64,000 nucleotides of DNA. It comes from Pisaster brevispinus. Its lineage: Eukaryota > Echinodermata > Asteroidea > Forcipulatida > Asteriidae. This document shows positions 23,361-47,599 of the stretch, piece after piece (position 1 is the first letter of the stretch; each line of letters starts with the position of its first letter). Location: assembly GCA_023634235.1 (NCBI GenBank), contig JAMKCF010000013.1, positions 8,221,827-8,285,826 on the forward strand, given 5' to 3'. Made by a program: the position numbers and the translations under genes. Below the pieces are notes generated by a model, which was given only the letters and a program-made list of their open reading frames with translations, ran no database searches and was not told where the DNA came from.

Positions 23361-23756
23361 AAAACCAAATAAACAAACAAACAACAAACAAATACCCCAA
23401 CAAAAACAAATAAACAAACAGACAAACAACCAAACAAACAGACAAACAAACACCCCAACACCCCAACACCCAACAAAACAAACAAACAAACAAACACCCC
23501 AACAAAAACAAATAAACAAACAGACAAACAACCAAACAAACAACCAAACAAACAGACAAACAAACACCCCAACACCCAACAAAACAAACAAACAAACAAA
23601 CAAACAAACAAACAAAGAAACACCCCAACACCCCAACAAAAAAACAACAACAAACAAACAAACAACCCAACAAACAGACAAACTAAAACCCAATAACCCA
23701 ACAAACAAACAAACAAACAAACACCCCAATAACCCAACAAACAAACAAATACAAAT
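23361..23756 (+). repeat. (CAAA)n array with CACCCCAA blocks
   Basis: The reverse complement of the type of array in intron 3 of the same gene. AATAAA occurs near its start (about 23366) and could serve as a poly(A) signal of gene 2. Confidence 0.93.
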
Positions 23757-23789
23757 AAATGCAATTGTTTTAAGAATTAATTAGCTTGC

Positions 23790-24940
23790 TTGTATTGTTT
23801 TTCACACAATTGCACCTTCAAACTGCACCATTTAGATCAATGCGAATTCCTTAATGGTCTGCAGCTTGCTGTAAGCTGGGAAAACGTGTAAACGTCCAGT
23901 AAAAGTAGAAACATTAATAGTGTTCGGCAAACAGACAGAAACCCATTGTTATTGAACTGTTTTGTGTGGTGTTTATTGTTCACGACTTCTTCCTTCCCCT
24001 GTACCTTCCCATAAAGATTTGCAAAAAAGGTAAAGGTCGCACAGACTTTAAACTTACCGTGTACTTAACATGTACGTACACCTAAAGATTCCATATTTAA
24101 AAAAGATCTTGTTTGTAACATGTATGGTTGTCCAGATATGAATTTTTAGAAATTATAAGTTCATTTATTTTATGTAGTCATCGATGACGTCATCATCTCA
24201 AAAATTTAGATTTCATCTACAGACACAGATTTAATTTTATGTTTGTTTTAAAATAATGAAAAATGAAATTTCGATTAATAAAATAGTTGTACTTGTGGTT
24301 TCGAAATTAAGTGAAGTTACACAAGGTCACACTTTTGTATAACTTGTACAACACTTCAAGAGCTTTAAAATGCAATAAATACCACGTATGTAGCAACTTT
24401 AGTTAACGTACTTGAGTATTTCATTGTGTTTATATTTAAAGCTTTGAAAACAGTACCTTTTGTGACGTCTGTAACTCTTGATGACGTCACCAGAACATAA
24501 CCTTAATGTTTGAATGTAACATGTTCGACTTGAATACAAGCAATGTTAACTTGATCACCCATCTTGTTCTGTGTATATAGATCTTGTAAAACAATCAGTA
24601 TTGTCATGAAGACATCACTCCATATTTTATGCATACACGACCTTCCAAACATGGTGCAAGAAGAATTTTGAGTGCAGCTTGTTTTGTTCTCAAGATAGGT
24701 ATAAGTAGTTTGAATTTGAAAAATAATAAATCAAACTTTTAACTCCATTGTCTACCAACATATCAAGTTTCAACTTGATCAACTGTAGATTTGTAGATAA
24801 TTGAATTCAGGGAGAAGGAAAAAGACGGGGAAAAAAGTTAATAACAATAAGTTTTTGGCTGCTGGCCGAACACCTTAAAAAGACCACACAAGCAAACAAA
24901 CATAGTTTTAAGAAGTGTGTAACCTCTAAGAAACAAACTT
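23790..24940. repeat. Spacer block shared with 47600-48880
   Basis: Same order and orientation: ggtctgcagcttgctgt, tgatgacgtcaccagaacat, ttaacttgatcac and tcaagataggtataagtagt. This is the duplicated 3' flank of genes 2 and 3. TGACGTCA is at 24185 and 24482. Confidence 0.85.
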
Positions 24941-27330
24941 AAAGCATTGCTTCTTTTTATATATTTGTAAACTGTTCAAGCAAAGCTAGCTGCCATTTCC
25001 ACTTATCTGGTACACATTTTGATTAAACCCCTTCGCAAAACAATATCCTTTCCAAAATATAAACCTTTAAGATTTTATTAATGCAACAGCAGCAGGGTCA
25101 AACTATGGTCTTACTTCATTAGCATAGATCCAAGTTGAAACAAAACTAATTCATTTGCATCAAGTGGGGTTACAACATGTACTTCATGATTTTGTGGTTA
25201 AGTAAGGCAATCAGACATTATTTTTGTGTTTAATTACCTATTTTATTTAATATTATATTACCCCACATTTTTTGTTGGTGGTTTACCTGTCAATGAAGAT
25301 TTAATGAGTTATCAGAGAAAAAGAAAGCTGTCACAAACCACCTTGTTTACTTCAGCTTTGGATGTGCCTGGTAACAGCAGGTCTGAGGCAATTACCTGCC
25401 CTGATTCTACAGGTCAAATTTGCCTTTATTTTTTATTTATCCAATATTAAACTTATTATTTCTTAATTTCATACTTACATCCTGACAAAGGGATCGACAT
25501 ATTTCATTTTTACAACAAATTATTATAATTTTGTTTAATAATATGGAATTTTTGAGGCTATGAAAAGGGTTTTGGGGGTTAGACAAGTTGTATGAAATAA
25601 ATAATTTGGTATTTGGAGAAGCAGAAGGGTTTTATATACGGAATAGTATATTGTGTTTAATGTAACTTTTTGCTATTTTAATGAAGGCCTCATTTATAGA
25701 AGCTTAAGTCCTCAGCGTTTATTTTTTTCAATGACTGAACATAGAATTATGAAATGTAAGCTTGGCAATTGTGTAGATATTGCAAGCGGATATGTGCTTC
25801 GGGGGGGGGGTTGCTTAATTGCTTTGGTCATTGCTAAATTGCCTTACTTTTTTTACACAGCTGCTGAGTCTTTTAAACAAAAATGTAAGTACAGTTACTA
25901 AATAATTCCTTATTGTACGACTGCTGCCTTGATTCCACAGTAGCAGGTTCGTTACAGTAAATCGCCAATAAACCTTATAAATCTGAGAGTGTCAAGAGAA
26001 GCTTCAAAGAATTCATCATTGAACTCGTTTCCACCACCTCCTCCCTCCCCAAGATCTTCATCGAACCCCGTCCCTTATTCAAAATTAAATCAAGAAATAA
26101 GGAGAGAAAAATTTACACACACAAAAGTTAAAGAAAACCATAATTCTTTTATTTATTTATGATTTAATGGAATTTTCAGACAAACAATGTAAACAAAATT
26201 AAACAGGCTGTCAAGGAAAATGTCAAGTTGTAAAAACAGTGGTCAAAAATTGTGTGTACAACCAGATCCCCGTCAACATAACACTTTTATTGGCTAATCA
26301 ACAATTTAAATCAGAGAAAAAAAACGAGGGGAAAAAACACTCATAAAGAAAAATACATACGAAAATATAGAAACTCATTTTTTTTTAAGCACACCGGTAC
26401 ATAATTTTATACAAAGAAACAGAGGGGAAATTACGGTTATGGGCTTACAGATATTATAAACAAAGATACGTATTAAGAAATCAATAAATAGAGATACAGC
26501 TAGATAAAATCAAGAATTCAAGAAATACAAAAGTCCAGAAGTAGAAAAAAAACATTAGTACAGACCTTTAAGGACACAAAGGTAACGTAAAAATTAACAG
26601 CTAGAAACTTACAACTTGCCTTCAGTGCCATTTTAAATTTCCGTGCAAAGAAACCCGTGGACTGCTTAGGTCTATGTCAAATTGATCAACGCAAGTCGGT
26701 AAATCAAAAATACCAGTAACATTTCCGTATCCGACTACCACTTTTTCATTCATTATGAAATATTGATGACCCCTGAGTGCCCCCCCCCCAGAATATTACC
26801 CCTTATCCCACATCCCACATCCCACGTGTCTACCATTAGCAGTTTTGAGAGTTAACTTTGCGCACATTTTGAATCCCTCCAAATAGCAGACAGGATAGGC
26901 GCATAAACCTCTATGGTATTGATATAGTATAATAGAGATCAATGGATAGGCGCGTTTAAGTGTGCTGCGCGTGGTGAAATTGGTCGATTTGAATCGCACC
27001 GAGGAAGTCAGACCAACCTCAACCCCAGAGGAGATCGATCTCGCTGCGCCATTTCCCACCATCATGCCTTACTCGCTTATAGTCCCTGGAACTAGATCAA
27101 TAAAATGCGCCAGTAAATTAGGGCTAGAGCTCATTAATATGTTAACCCGCAAAAGAGGCATGAAGTCAAAGAACAACTGGTCCCCTCTCATTATGCTTAG
27201 ATCCTGTGAGATTGTTAACTGTATGCGGCAACGTGTCAAGAAGGTAAAGACTTGCTGCGACTAGGCGCACGCACCCAAAAATGCAAATTCGGATTGAACG
27301 TACACCATTTGATCCAAGAAATTTAACTTA
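24941..27330. other. Spacer present only downstream of gene 2
   Basis: No gene seen and no match in the second unit. A frame at 25226-25450 contains KRKLSQTTLFT, faintly like the start of TTF-type or hAT-derived proteins, which is too little to call. 26000-26700 is plain AT-rich sequence. Confidence 0.5.
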
Positions 27331-27777
27331 AGGCATTAGGTGAAGTATGTGCAAAGTTGCTGAAGCAAGTTTCTCTGTAAGTTTATGTGTTTTTTTTCTG
27401 TATGTGTGCATTGATAAGGTAATAGGCTATACAAAAATGACAAGTTGATTAACAAATTGATTATTATAAAGTGGTGAGTTTGTGGGTTCAGTGTACGCGC
27501 CATAGGCGACCTACAGGGTTAAACACGGGATACAGATATTTAACTGCAATATTGTGTGACTGGATTCGTGACATGACTTCGTTAATTTGCTGTCACCAAA
27601 CCACTACAAGTCTTACAATTAATCTGGTCAAATACTTTCGTTCATAAATTCAACTGTTTCAGCTGCTGTGGACAACGTAGGGTGCATAAGGTGGAAGGGC
27701 ACGAGTCAACTCATCAATCAATCGAAGAAGTTCGTTCTATCGTGATTGCTTAATAATCATTTTTCATAGAAAGCACG

Positions 27778-27935
27778 ACTGGCTGGAGAAGTTGCTCGTC
27801 AATCAAAGGACGGAATGGGCAGAAGAACTGTGCAGATGCGACAGGGAGGCAGCCCTCAGCTTCAAGAGGAATAAAAATAGGCCCAACATTCTCTCCAAGT
27901 TTCGTCAATTTCGACAAAAAGACAAAATGTGTTAA
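27778..27935 (+). pseudogene. Orphan PLA2 exon-4-like relic, copy 1
   Basis: Reads NQRTEWAEEL, CRCDREAALSF and ends in KMC and TAA, clearly homologous to gene 1 exon 4. Two family cysteines are Trp and Ser. Compared with copy 2, 8 bp are missing near the start. The acceptor position has AT instead of AG, and the remaining AG gives the wrong phase for exon 3. No exon 1-3 lies in front of it. Confidence 0.82.
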
Positions 27936-28569
27936 TTAACTAAAGGTTAAGCCACTTCTTGGTGACCACGGACAGAGCTATAATTGTTTAATAAATGTCC
28001 AGCATTGCAACGATGGGACCCCTTCGTAACACAACCACTTTACTACCGTCTCACCAGCGATGTGCTTATTTTGTACCTTTATTCCTTGTTAGGAAAATCT
28101 GCCCCCGGAGGTTTTGTCCTCCATGTAGGAAATTAACACAAGCTGATGGAGGTTTGTTCAAAAGAGGGCGGTATGAGAGAAAATGTGCACATAGGTCACC
28201 GTATGGAGGGGGGGGGCAGAATCTCTTACCACATCGGCGTGTCCAAATTGAGATGACTAATATATTTGGCAGTGACTTCGGCAATGGCTACCGCCGAATC
28301 GTTGAATTGGGCTTTTCTTCAACACTGCTGAAGCTAACAGCTATAGCCGTAGTCAAAGTTGCTCAGTTGACACTCTCAACGCCCTCACTTGTGCGTTTTC
28401 AACGTTGGTCTATAAGACCGCGTAGCCCGAACGTCTGACGTCACATCTAAAAGGATAAAGACAGGGGATCACCTCAAAAACTGGTCAACCTCCGGTACTG
28501 CCGTAACAGAACCACAAACAAACCCGCCCTGGTCCAGTATAGCGTCATGTTTGCTGCGAACAGATTGAC

Positions 28570-28740
28570 TAAAACAGGATCTGAACCTGCGGCTTCCGGA
28601 TTATTGCGCCGGAGCTCCAACAACTGAGCTGTATCTAGCCATAATAATAGGGCTTGATCAGTTGGTAGAGTGCCGGTGTAGCAGGAGATTCTGTCCCCGG
28701 GATTTCTGTCCTTCCACACGGTGAACTTTGTACAAACTTC
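28570..28740. repeat. Two opposed tRNA-like pieces
   Basis: Minus strand 28640-28570 has cagctcagttgttggagc and caggttcagatcctg (box A- and B-like). Plus strand 28650-28710 has gcttgatcagttggtagagt (box A-like). Both recur at 51050-51180. This is probably decayed tRNA-derived SINE material and not functional tRNA. Confidence 0.6.
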
Positions 28741-28969
28741 TTCTGATAGCGCCCTCTTTTGAACCAACCTCCTTCAGCCCATGTTAATTTCCCAATGGGG
28801 GGCTGAATCTCCGGAGAACAGAATTCCCTATAGGTGCACCCCACTAAATAAACTCCCATAGCATAGAGTGCGACCTGTTAATTATTCAACAATACAGCCA
28901 ACAAAAAAATAATTAAAAGTGTCACAGGGGAAATTTATATCCATTGACTCTTGAACGTTAATCCTCTGC

Positions 28970-29734
28970 TCAATTTAATATGACGTCATCGGCGGCTAGA
29001 AACACACAGTCAGCATTTGAAGAGCACATATAAACGTCTCTTTTTGAGGAAACAAAACAAAATCAAGCAGAAACAAACCTTACGTTTAACAGTAAAATAA
29101 TCTTTGTGTCCATCCAGGGTATCCTAAATCGTGTCATTGTCAAATAAAGCCTACACTTACCGTAGTTTCTCGTAAACAAACTGTAAAGTTTCTAAGGATC
29201 AATGCTCCGCAGACCGTGTGCGAGCAGACCAGCGACGACAGTACTGTATGGTTTTAACGTGCGCAACCAGCGACGATTATTGCTATGTCATGAACATGTA
29301 ATAGGGTTTGGGAGCCAGACCACTGATTACATTTTTCCATTGCAGGTTTGTCAGGCAGTACACCTAGCTTTTCCATTACGCTGTTTCAGAATCGCATCGT
29401 TTCAATGTTTCGTGTATGGACTTTCCCTCTCATAAGCAATTTGTTTTGATAATTGAATAAGATTTATATTGTCAATATATGAAGACCACTTTTATGATAG
29501 TGATGGTGCAATCTTGTTTATTGAAAGTGTTAAAAAGGTTTTCTGACAAAAAATTGCAATGTCGGAGCTTGAATAGTAGGAACTGGTGGGAAAAATTGTG
29601 GGGAAATGTGGACAATTTAAACAAAGTTTTTTCCCCCTCCGAATGATATTTTGTTCCCTCGTAAAAATTCAGTCCCTGCACATGATTTTTTTCCCTCAAA
29701 TTTGGATTTTTGAATTGATCTTTATTTGATCGTT
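28970..29734. repeat. Spacer block shared with 53830-54560
   Basis: Shared phrases include gacgtcatc-ggctagaaacac, gaccagcgacgacagtactg and gaagaccacttttat. A weaker third copy is at 40200-40440. Confidence 0.85.
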
Positions 29735-30425
29735 TTTGTTCTGGGAAACGAAATCATATTTTGGGGAATTAAAGCATGTCTCGAGGGAACGAAACGTGTC
29801 TTGTGTGAACCATAGCAAATATTGAGTGAACGAAAGTGTATTTCAAAGGAACAAAAGCATATATCGAGGGAAGTAAGCGTACCTTGAGGGAACGAAAGCG
29901 TTTTTAGAAGGATCAACATCTTATTTCGAGGGAATTAAAGCATGTCTCGAGGGAACGAAAGGGTATCTTTTGGGAGTTTGGGAACAATAGCATATCTTGA
30001 GTGAACGAAAGCATACTTTGAGGGAATGAAAGCGTACCTTGAGTTAACGAAAGCGTAGGGAACGAAAGCATACCTTGAGGGAACGTAAGCGTATTTAACG
30101 GGAACTAAAGCATATGTCTCGAAAGAAAGAAAGCATTGAAGGAACGAAAGAGAATTTTGTGGAACTAATGCATGTCTTGAGGGAACGAAGGCGTATCTTG
30201 TGGGAACGTAAGCGTATTTGAGGAAACGAAAGCATTTTTCGGAGGAACTAAAGCATACCTTGAGAGAACGTAAGCGTATTTCAAGGGAACTAAAGCATAT
30301 CTCAAGTGAAAGAAAGCAGTGAAGGAACAAAAGCATTTTTTGTGGGAACTAATGCATGTCTCGAGGGAGCGAAAGCGTATCTTCTGGGAACGAGAACGAA
30401 TCTGGAGTGAACGAAAGTGCACTTC
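29735..30425. repeat. 21-bp minisatellite (GAGGGAACGAAAGCGTATCTT type)
   Basis: Degenerate 21-bp units. Because 21 is a multiple of three, the minus strand reads as a repeating heptad of the RYAFVPS type, which explains the open frames. Its counterpart is split at 54530-54781 and 55376-55790. Confidence 0.9.
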
Positions 30426-30659
30426 GCAGGATCAAATTATATTTTGGCAATGAAAAACATTTGGAGGGTACAAAATTACTTCAGGGGAATTTTTAATGTG
30501 TCCGATCAAAACAATCTGGATTCCCTTGAATTCATGGGCTTATATTTTGAAAGAACAAAATAACAGTTTTATTTTGAAGGAATAAACTAACAATTCAGGG
30601 GAACAAAATTTATGAGAGAACATTATATTATTTTGAGAGAAATAATAAATTTAATCTTC

Positions 30660-32005
30660 CTTTTTTTAAACTTTTTTTTTAAATATTCAATCTGTCCCGC
30701 CATTCAGGGGACTCTCCATCCGAAGAGTAAAACCTGAACGTCGGGTGGATGGAGGGTTACGATCATCCATTGCAACTACTTCTGGCATGCAGTATGGAGT
30801 AAATATACCTCCATGGTATATAGTGGTGCATACATTTTGCTGCACGTTTTAATATTAGTCGCCTTTGGATTATTATGCTTTTTGAAACCCTTTCTCGTTG
30901 AGCTACCATATTTTGGGGTTGTTACTTTGTGTTTTTTGGGGGTCGATCGTTGGATGTCAAAGATTGGATTGTCCAATAAAGAGTCATATTTAGGGCCGTA
31001 TTGATTGAAAATGGTGAAGTTTAGCGCTGTTTTTGCGTTAGCTGTGTACATTCATATAATGGTCCAATTATGGTATAATGTATATTACATAGGACCAGAT
31101 TGGACCGACGCGTTGTTTATACACGCCTTTGAGCATATGTAAACTGGAACCTCATGCCTAGCCGTAGTAATAACATTTACATAAGCAGAGCACCAGTCTA
31201 TTTGCAACATGTAGATCGGTGCATGCACTTAAGTAAAAATCAAGCTGAGCTGCAAAACCGTCTCGCTACTCAAAGAACGAAAATCCCCAAATTACCGCTG
31301 TAATTTGGCTTACTGGTTTTTTACCTGTTGGATTGTACAATAAAGAGTCACATTTAGGGCCGTATTAATTGAAAATGGTGAAGTTTAGCGGTGTTTTTGC
31401 GTTAGCTGTGTACATTCATATAGGCAATTCCAAACTAGCTAAGCGCCAATGACGTCACGAGTCCTTCTTCGCGGTTTATTTGACCTCGCATTTTTTTAGA
31501 TTTTGGGCTGGAAATGTTTCGAGGAAAAGACATTTTTACCCCGTTTTAGCGTGAGGACTCAACATACTTGTTTTCTATTTCTTGGGGACTCCATCTATTT
31601 GGAAAAATGTAAAAACTCAATATTTCAGAGCATCCTAGAGCCACTCTTTAACGGTGAACAATTCACCAACAGACTTGGTAACAATGTTAAATCGATAAAC
31701 ATATACCTTTTCTCACGTTAGTTGCTTGCTGTTTCTCCTCTTTTTACTGAAATTTCTCCAAAACGTTAAAGAAGGAGGAATTAATCTTCATAAAAGATGT
31801 TCGTGGCACACTTTCATGCAAAAGTGTGCGTCAGTGCGTGTTTTGCTGGGCGCTGATGACGTGTACCGCCTATAAATTAACGTGCTACTAATATACGCGA
31901 TTGTTTGGTGCACGTTCCACGAGAGTGTACGCACAAGACACCAAAGGCGTGCGTGCACTTTTGACCAGGAAAGGGATGGACATAAAGACAAAGGGTATGA
32001 TCCTC
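30660..32005. repeat. Spacer block shared with 56000-57520
   Basis: Includes ggggactctccatccgaaga-type sequence and two direct copies of ggtgaagtttagcg-ctgtgtacattcat (about 31010 and 31375), both also present in unit two. Part of it (31650-31910) recurs inverted at 52980-53285. Confidence 0.85.
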
Positions 32006-35000
32006 TTCAGTCAGTGCGCAGCGTGCGCGATAATGAGGTCAAAAGCCAGATTTTATTTGCAGCGAAAGGTGGTCTCGGACCCTTTCGAGATTTCGCGTTA
32101 GGTGCGAGCGTTCCGACTTGACCCCCTTGAAACCGATGGGAAGCCCATAGAGGTCAGTGTGAGGCCAACATGGAGTGGTAAGTAGATTTCTTGACAATTT
32201 ACCGTAGAATTAGAACCTATTTCCACCCGATGTTACCGCTCAAAGATCTTTAAATTCTCACCTGAAGTGAACGTAAGTTTTCACACTTTTCGTTGAAGGG
32301 CTTCATATTTTTGGTGAACCTGACTGTTTCGAGCAGGAAGGAGACAAATGAGGTCGATATTACGTTGAACGAAGGGTGTCCCGTGCTTTTGATGCCACAT
32401 TCACTTCTGCACGATAAACCGTTGTTGTGTTTTTCGGCCTCGAAAATTGGGGGGAAAATCTGAAATTTCGCCGCTGCCGCAGGGCGCTCATTGTTGCGTG
32501 GTGTCATATGATGGGTAATACGTTCGTTGTACGCATACATTTCTGTGGCTGCTTTTTATTCGTTTTACTTTTTGCCTTGGTTTGATGATGAATTTCGTCA
32601 TTACAAAATACATTTTTAACTTACTTTTATGAAAGTCTTTTTAGTCAAGAGTTCATGAGTTAGGAAAACACTTCCTATCTAGTATTGATATCACTCAGAG
32701 ATGCATGAAGCACAAGTGCACCCAAGAGGTTCACTTATCATTCATACATTTGCTCTATGATCATACCGAAGGTGATTTACTAGCCTTCTTTGATAATTAT
32801 GTAACACAAGTCTTTGTATTCCATCTTGCACTTTGTTTTATTGCATTTGTATTTTTATAACTATTATATTTTGGTATTGAGTTTGTCATCCTACAAGTGG
32901 TGTAAAATGTTTGATTAACTCAAACTGTTTACATTCAACTTCAGGTGAATATACACTTCTAAGAAGTTCTATGCACAGTTAGCCTGGTTATTTCTGTCAA
33001 AAGTAGGGGGAGGGTATTTCTTGTGTTTTAAACTTCTTTTTTGTCTCTAAGTATAACTGATGGGATCTGGGCCCAATTTCATGGCTCTGCTTACCGTATT
33101 AAGCAAAGAATCGGAAACAGGATATTCCACGCTTACGTCAAGCGTAGTTCAAGTGCCCTGGTTGGACAAAGACAAGACAAGTATAATTAAAATACTTTCT
33201 TAATTCATTTTCAGGCCCAGCACTCTTCGTGATTTATCGTTGTTTCAAGCTAAAGTTTTGGATGATTCCCTCTCGAGGTACTTGCCGGAGAACTTGCAGT
33301 GATTGGTTTCTTCCTGATGCTAGAACCTGACCAGATTCGAGTTGGTGTCCGTTTGTGAATGCTGCGCCCAGAAATGCGGCTGGTATCGCTAAACGTGGAT
33401 GGATTCAGTTTTTATGCTGCTTCCTCAGCAAGTATAGACACTGCATTCAACTGAAACTTTCACATGTGAATTTATTGTATCTTTTTTTTGTAATTGCCTA
33501 TAAATACGCATTAATACGCTGACAAAACCAATCTTTGACTTCGTTTCAGCGAGAAGTGTTTCACAGAAAATGTTTCACAGTTAAAGTATGAACCTCATAA
33601 TCAGTAAGCTTTCAAACTAAAAAAAAAGAAAGATTTGTTTTAATCTTTACCAAATTTGTATAACTTTAAGATAAAGTATTGTTGTATTGTAAACGGATTG
33701 TGATAATCCAGAGATAATTGGGGAAATCAGTATTAAGTGGAATGGAAAGTATTTAAACTTTGATGATTTATAAAGGTCTCTTAATTGCCTGGTGTCCCTG
33801 TAATTACTTATAATTATCTTTCTATGAGATGAAATAGCATTAATATTATGTTTGATTTAATTATTGTATACTGCATACTCGAAAATGTGGTTAATTGTGT
33901 GAGAAATTCATGCAGCTGAAACTTTAAATAAATCAATGTTTCCATAAAACAAGAAAAGATGCGAAAGTGTTGTCATTATGGTGGTAAGCAACGTTGGTTA
34001 AATTATTTAACTGCAACCAGAGTTTCCTTCACAAGTTGAAGAAGTGTTAAACAAAAAATGGGGGATGTGGCTAGTGATGGTGGTGCCTTAAAAGGCAATT
34101 AGTGCATCTATAATAAAAGTATAAGCCAAGGCGATTATCTAATTTTAACCTCAGAAGAATGGAATAGTCCTTATTTTTATTTGTTTTAAATCTTTTAAAA
34201 GGGCTTTTGCGGCAGGCGCCTACTTTCTGCCCTTGCTCTTAGTCTATGTTTAGACATGCACCAAACATTTGGAAAGCCAAACGCGAGGAAGCCAAAGTGA
34301 AAATTTTTTTTTACACCAAATGTGAACAATGTTTGGTTCCCCCTCAGTAATCTAGATGACTGATGTACAATTTTGTTCAAATAAACAAACAAAACCTTTG
34401 GTTAAACAACGATGAAAAAATAGCAACGACGACACATGACAAGAGGCTTCTCAACAAGAAAAACAGGCACTTACATGTTTACCAGACACCGCATTCAGTT
34501 TAACGTAATAAGTAAGGAGCCAGATATGACCATTTTTGCCTAGCGTTTCCTTACGCAGCAGCTGATTGGTCACATGGGTAACACAGTACAGTGTGTTTGG
34601 TTTACGGTTTGACCAATCACGTTCGAGCTCTCACTTTACGAGTGAGCCATGGCGGACATTTCTATTCTGAACGGTTTACGCTGACGGGGACGGATTCTTT
34701 AAGTGCACCTGACTGTTTCGAGTGTCCTTAGAAATAACGAAGACAGCGAAAGACTAGATCAATAATGTAACTAACATTCCATTAGTGAAATTCTTCTGCA
34801 CAATTTCGTTAACTTTAAAAAAAAAAAGACTTTTCCGGAGACCCTTATTTCTGCACACAGATGCTAATGTTTCTGGTCTCATATTTCTTTATTTTGAACA
34901 CAAAAAATTATGTCATAATTTGTTAAGGTACAATGGAACATTATTGCTCCGTTACGTGATGTTTTAGTGTTGTTATAGTGGTTAATGTCCTCCAAGCTCA

Positions 35001-35046
35001 TTATTTATGCAAAACCGGACTTTTCAAGCCCCTGCGCACTGAATGC
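32006..35046. mobile_element. 3.04-kb segment absent from sister units
   Basis: In gene 2 and gene 4 flanks, gggtatgatcctc runs directly into ataggctactt. Here the two are 3041 bp apart. The segment starts and ends with an 11-bp inverted repeat TCAGTGCGCAG (32011-32021; complement at 35032-35042). No transposase is seen. It has ATGGAGTG/gtaagt at about 32172, a tttcag acceptor-like site at about 33213 and an AT-rich remainder. It is either a non-autonomous insertion here or a loss from the other two; insertion is simpler. Confidence 0.7.
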
Positions 35047-35654
35047 ATAGGCTACTTGCAGGGGAGGGGAGGGGTCTATCTGTTTAGTCTTGGGTCTGTA
35101 CGCCATAGAGCGGGCCCTATATGTTTAACCTTGGGCACTTTAAGCCACAACGAGACGTTAGAAATACAGTCTTCAAGCTGGCAGCAGTGGTCCATTCATT
35201 CATGGAGGTCGAAATTTCTCCTTGGTTAAATTAATGCTGGTGAGTTCATTCAGACAACTACATTCTCATGGTTCTGTCGCGACCCCCTACTCTTCCAATT
35301 TCTTGTTTACCCCGATTCCAGAAATCCCATTTTATATAGAAAAACCGGTCCCAGGGGTACAACGCGAACATCCTGTCCCATTTTTAGTAACTACAATTTC
35401 AAGCTGACCAATCACGTACTAAATGATCCTTTCCAACATCATCAGTGATGGCACTGCACAATCGGTGGCGTTTTTTCCCAGGACAAATGTGACACTTAAC
35501 ATAAATGGGCGTGTTTTCTACCAGTCTTTGCGCGTGTGCATTTTCAAATTTCTTGTGAAGGTTTTCTGTTTAAATAAAATTTCGTGCTGGGCATCGTTTT
35601 GTCACAAAGACTTTCGAGGGCGACTGTGAGATCGAGAGAAGAGCGTGTCGAACA
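35047..35654 (+). promoter_or_regulatory. PLA2 gene 3 5' flank (shared block)
   Basis: Shortened version of the gene 2 flank; about 400 bp between the ccaatcacgtactaaatgat and gcactgcacaatcggtggcg parts are missing here. A TATA-like TTTAAATAAAA lies at 35569-35579, about 80 bp before the ATG. The NRF-1-like site has decayed to gcgcgtgtgca. Confidence 0.7.
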
Positions 35655-47496
<11,842 letters not shown>

Positions 47497-47599
47497 ATAC
47501 TATAATGGTCTCCCTAGCGGACAGCAGAGTGCAGTTCGTTGAAAAATTGTGTATGCAGCTTTTGTAATTTTTGAAAGCTATGTGCCTTTAACATTTTAT

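Larger units (their letters stand above)
27330..28870. repeat. Spacer block shared with 49780-51320
   Basis: About 1.5 kb in the same orientation. Both copies hold ggcattaggtgaagtatg, the exon-4-like relic, a gaggttttgtcctccatgta stretch, the two tRNA-like pieces and gtgcaccccactaaataaac at the end. Confidence 0.88.

Noticed and set aside
22222..23784. Long frames of up to 254 codons rich in Asn/Lys/Gln/Thr or Cys/Leu/Phe/Val
   Set aside because: They arise from TTTG/CAAA tetranucleotide arrays, which lack stops in several frames.
25226..25450. hAT-derived protein start (KRKLSQTTLFT)
   Set aside because: The similarity is a few residues only, without zinc-finger or transposase sequence nearby.
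28570..28640. Functional tRNA gene
   Set aside because: Box A and B are recognisable, but I could not fold a complete acceptor and anticodon arm, and it occurs in a duplicated block next to another tRNA-like piece.
29722..30422. CRISPR-like regular array
   Set aside because: Units are about 21 bp, degenerate and contiguous with no unique spacers, in a eukaryotic context.
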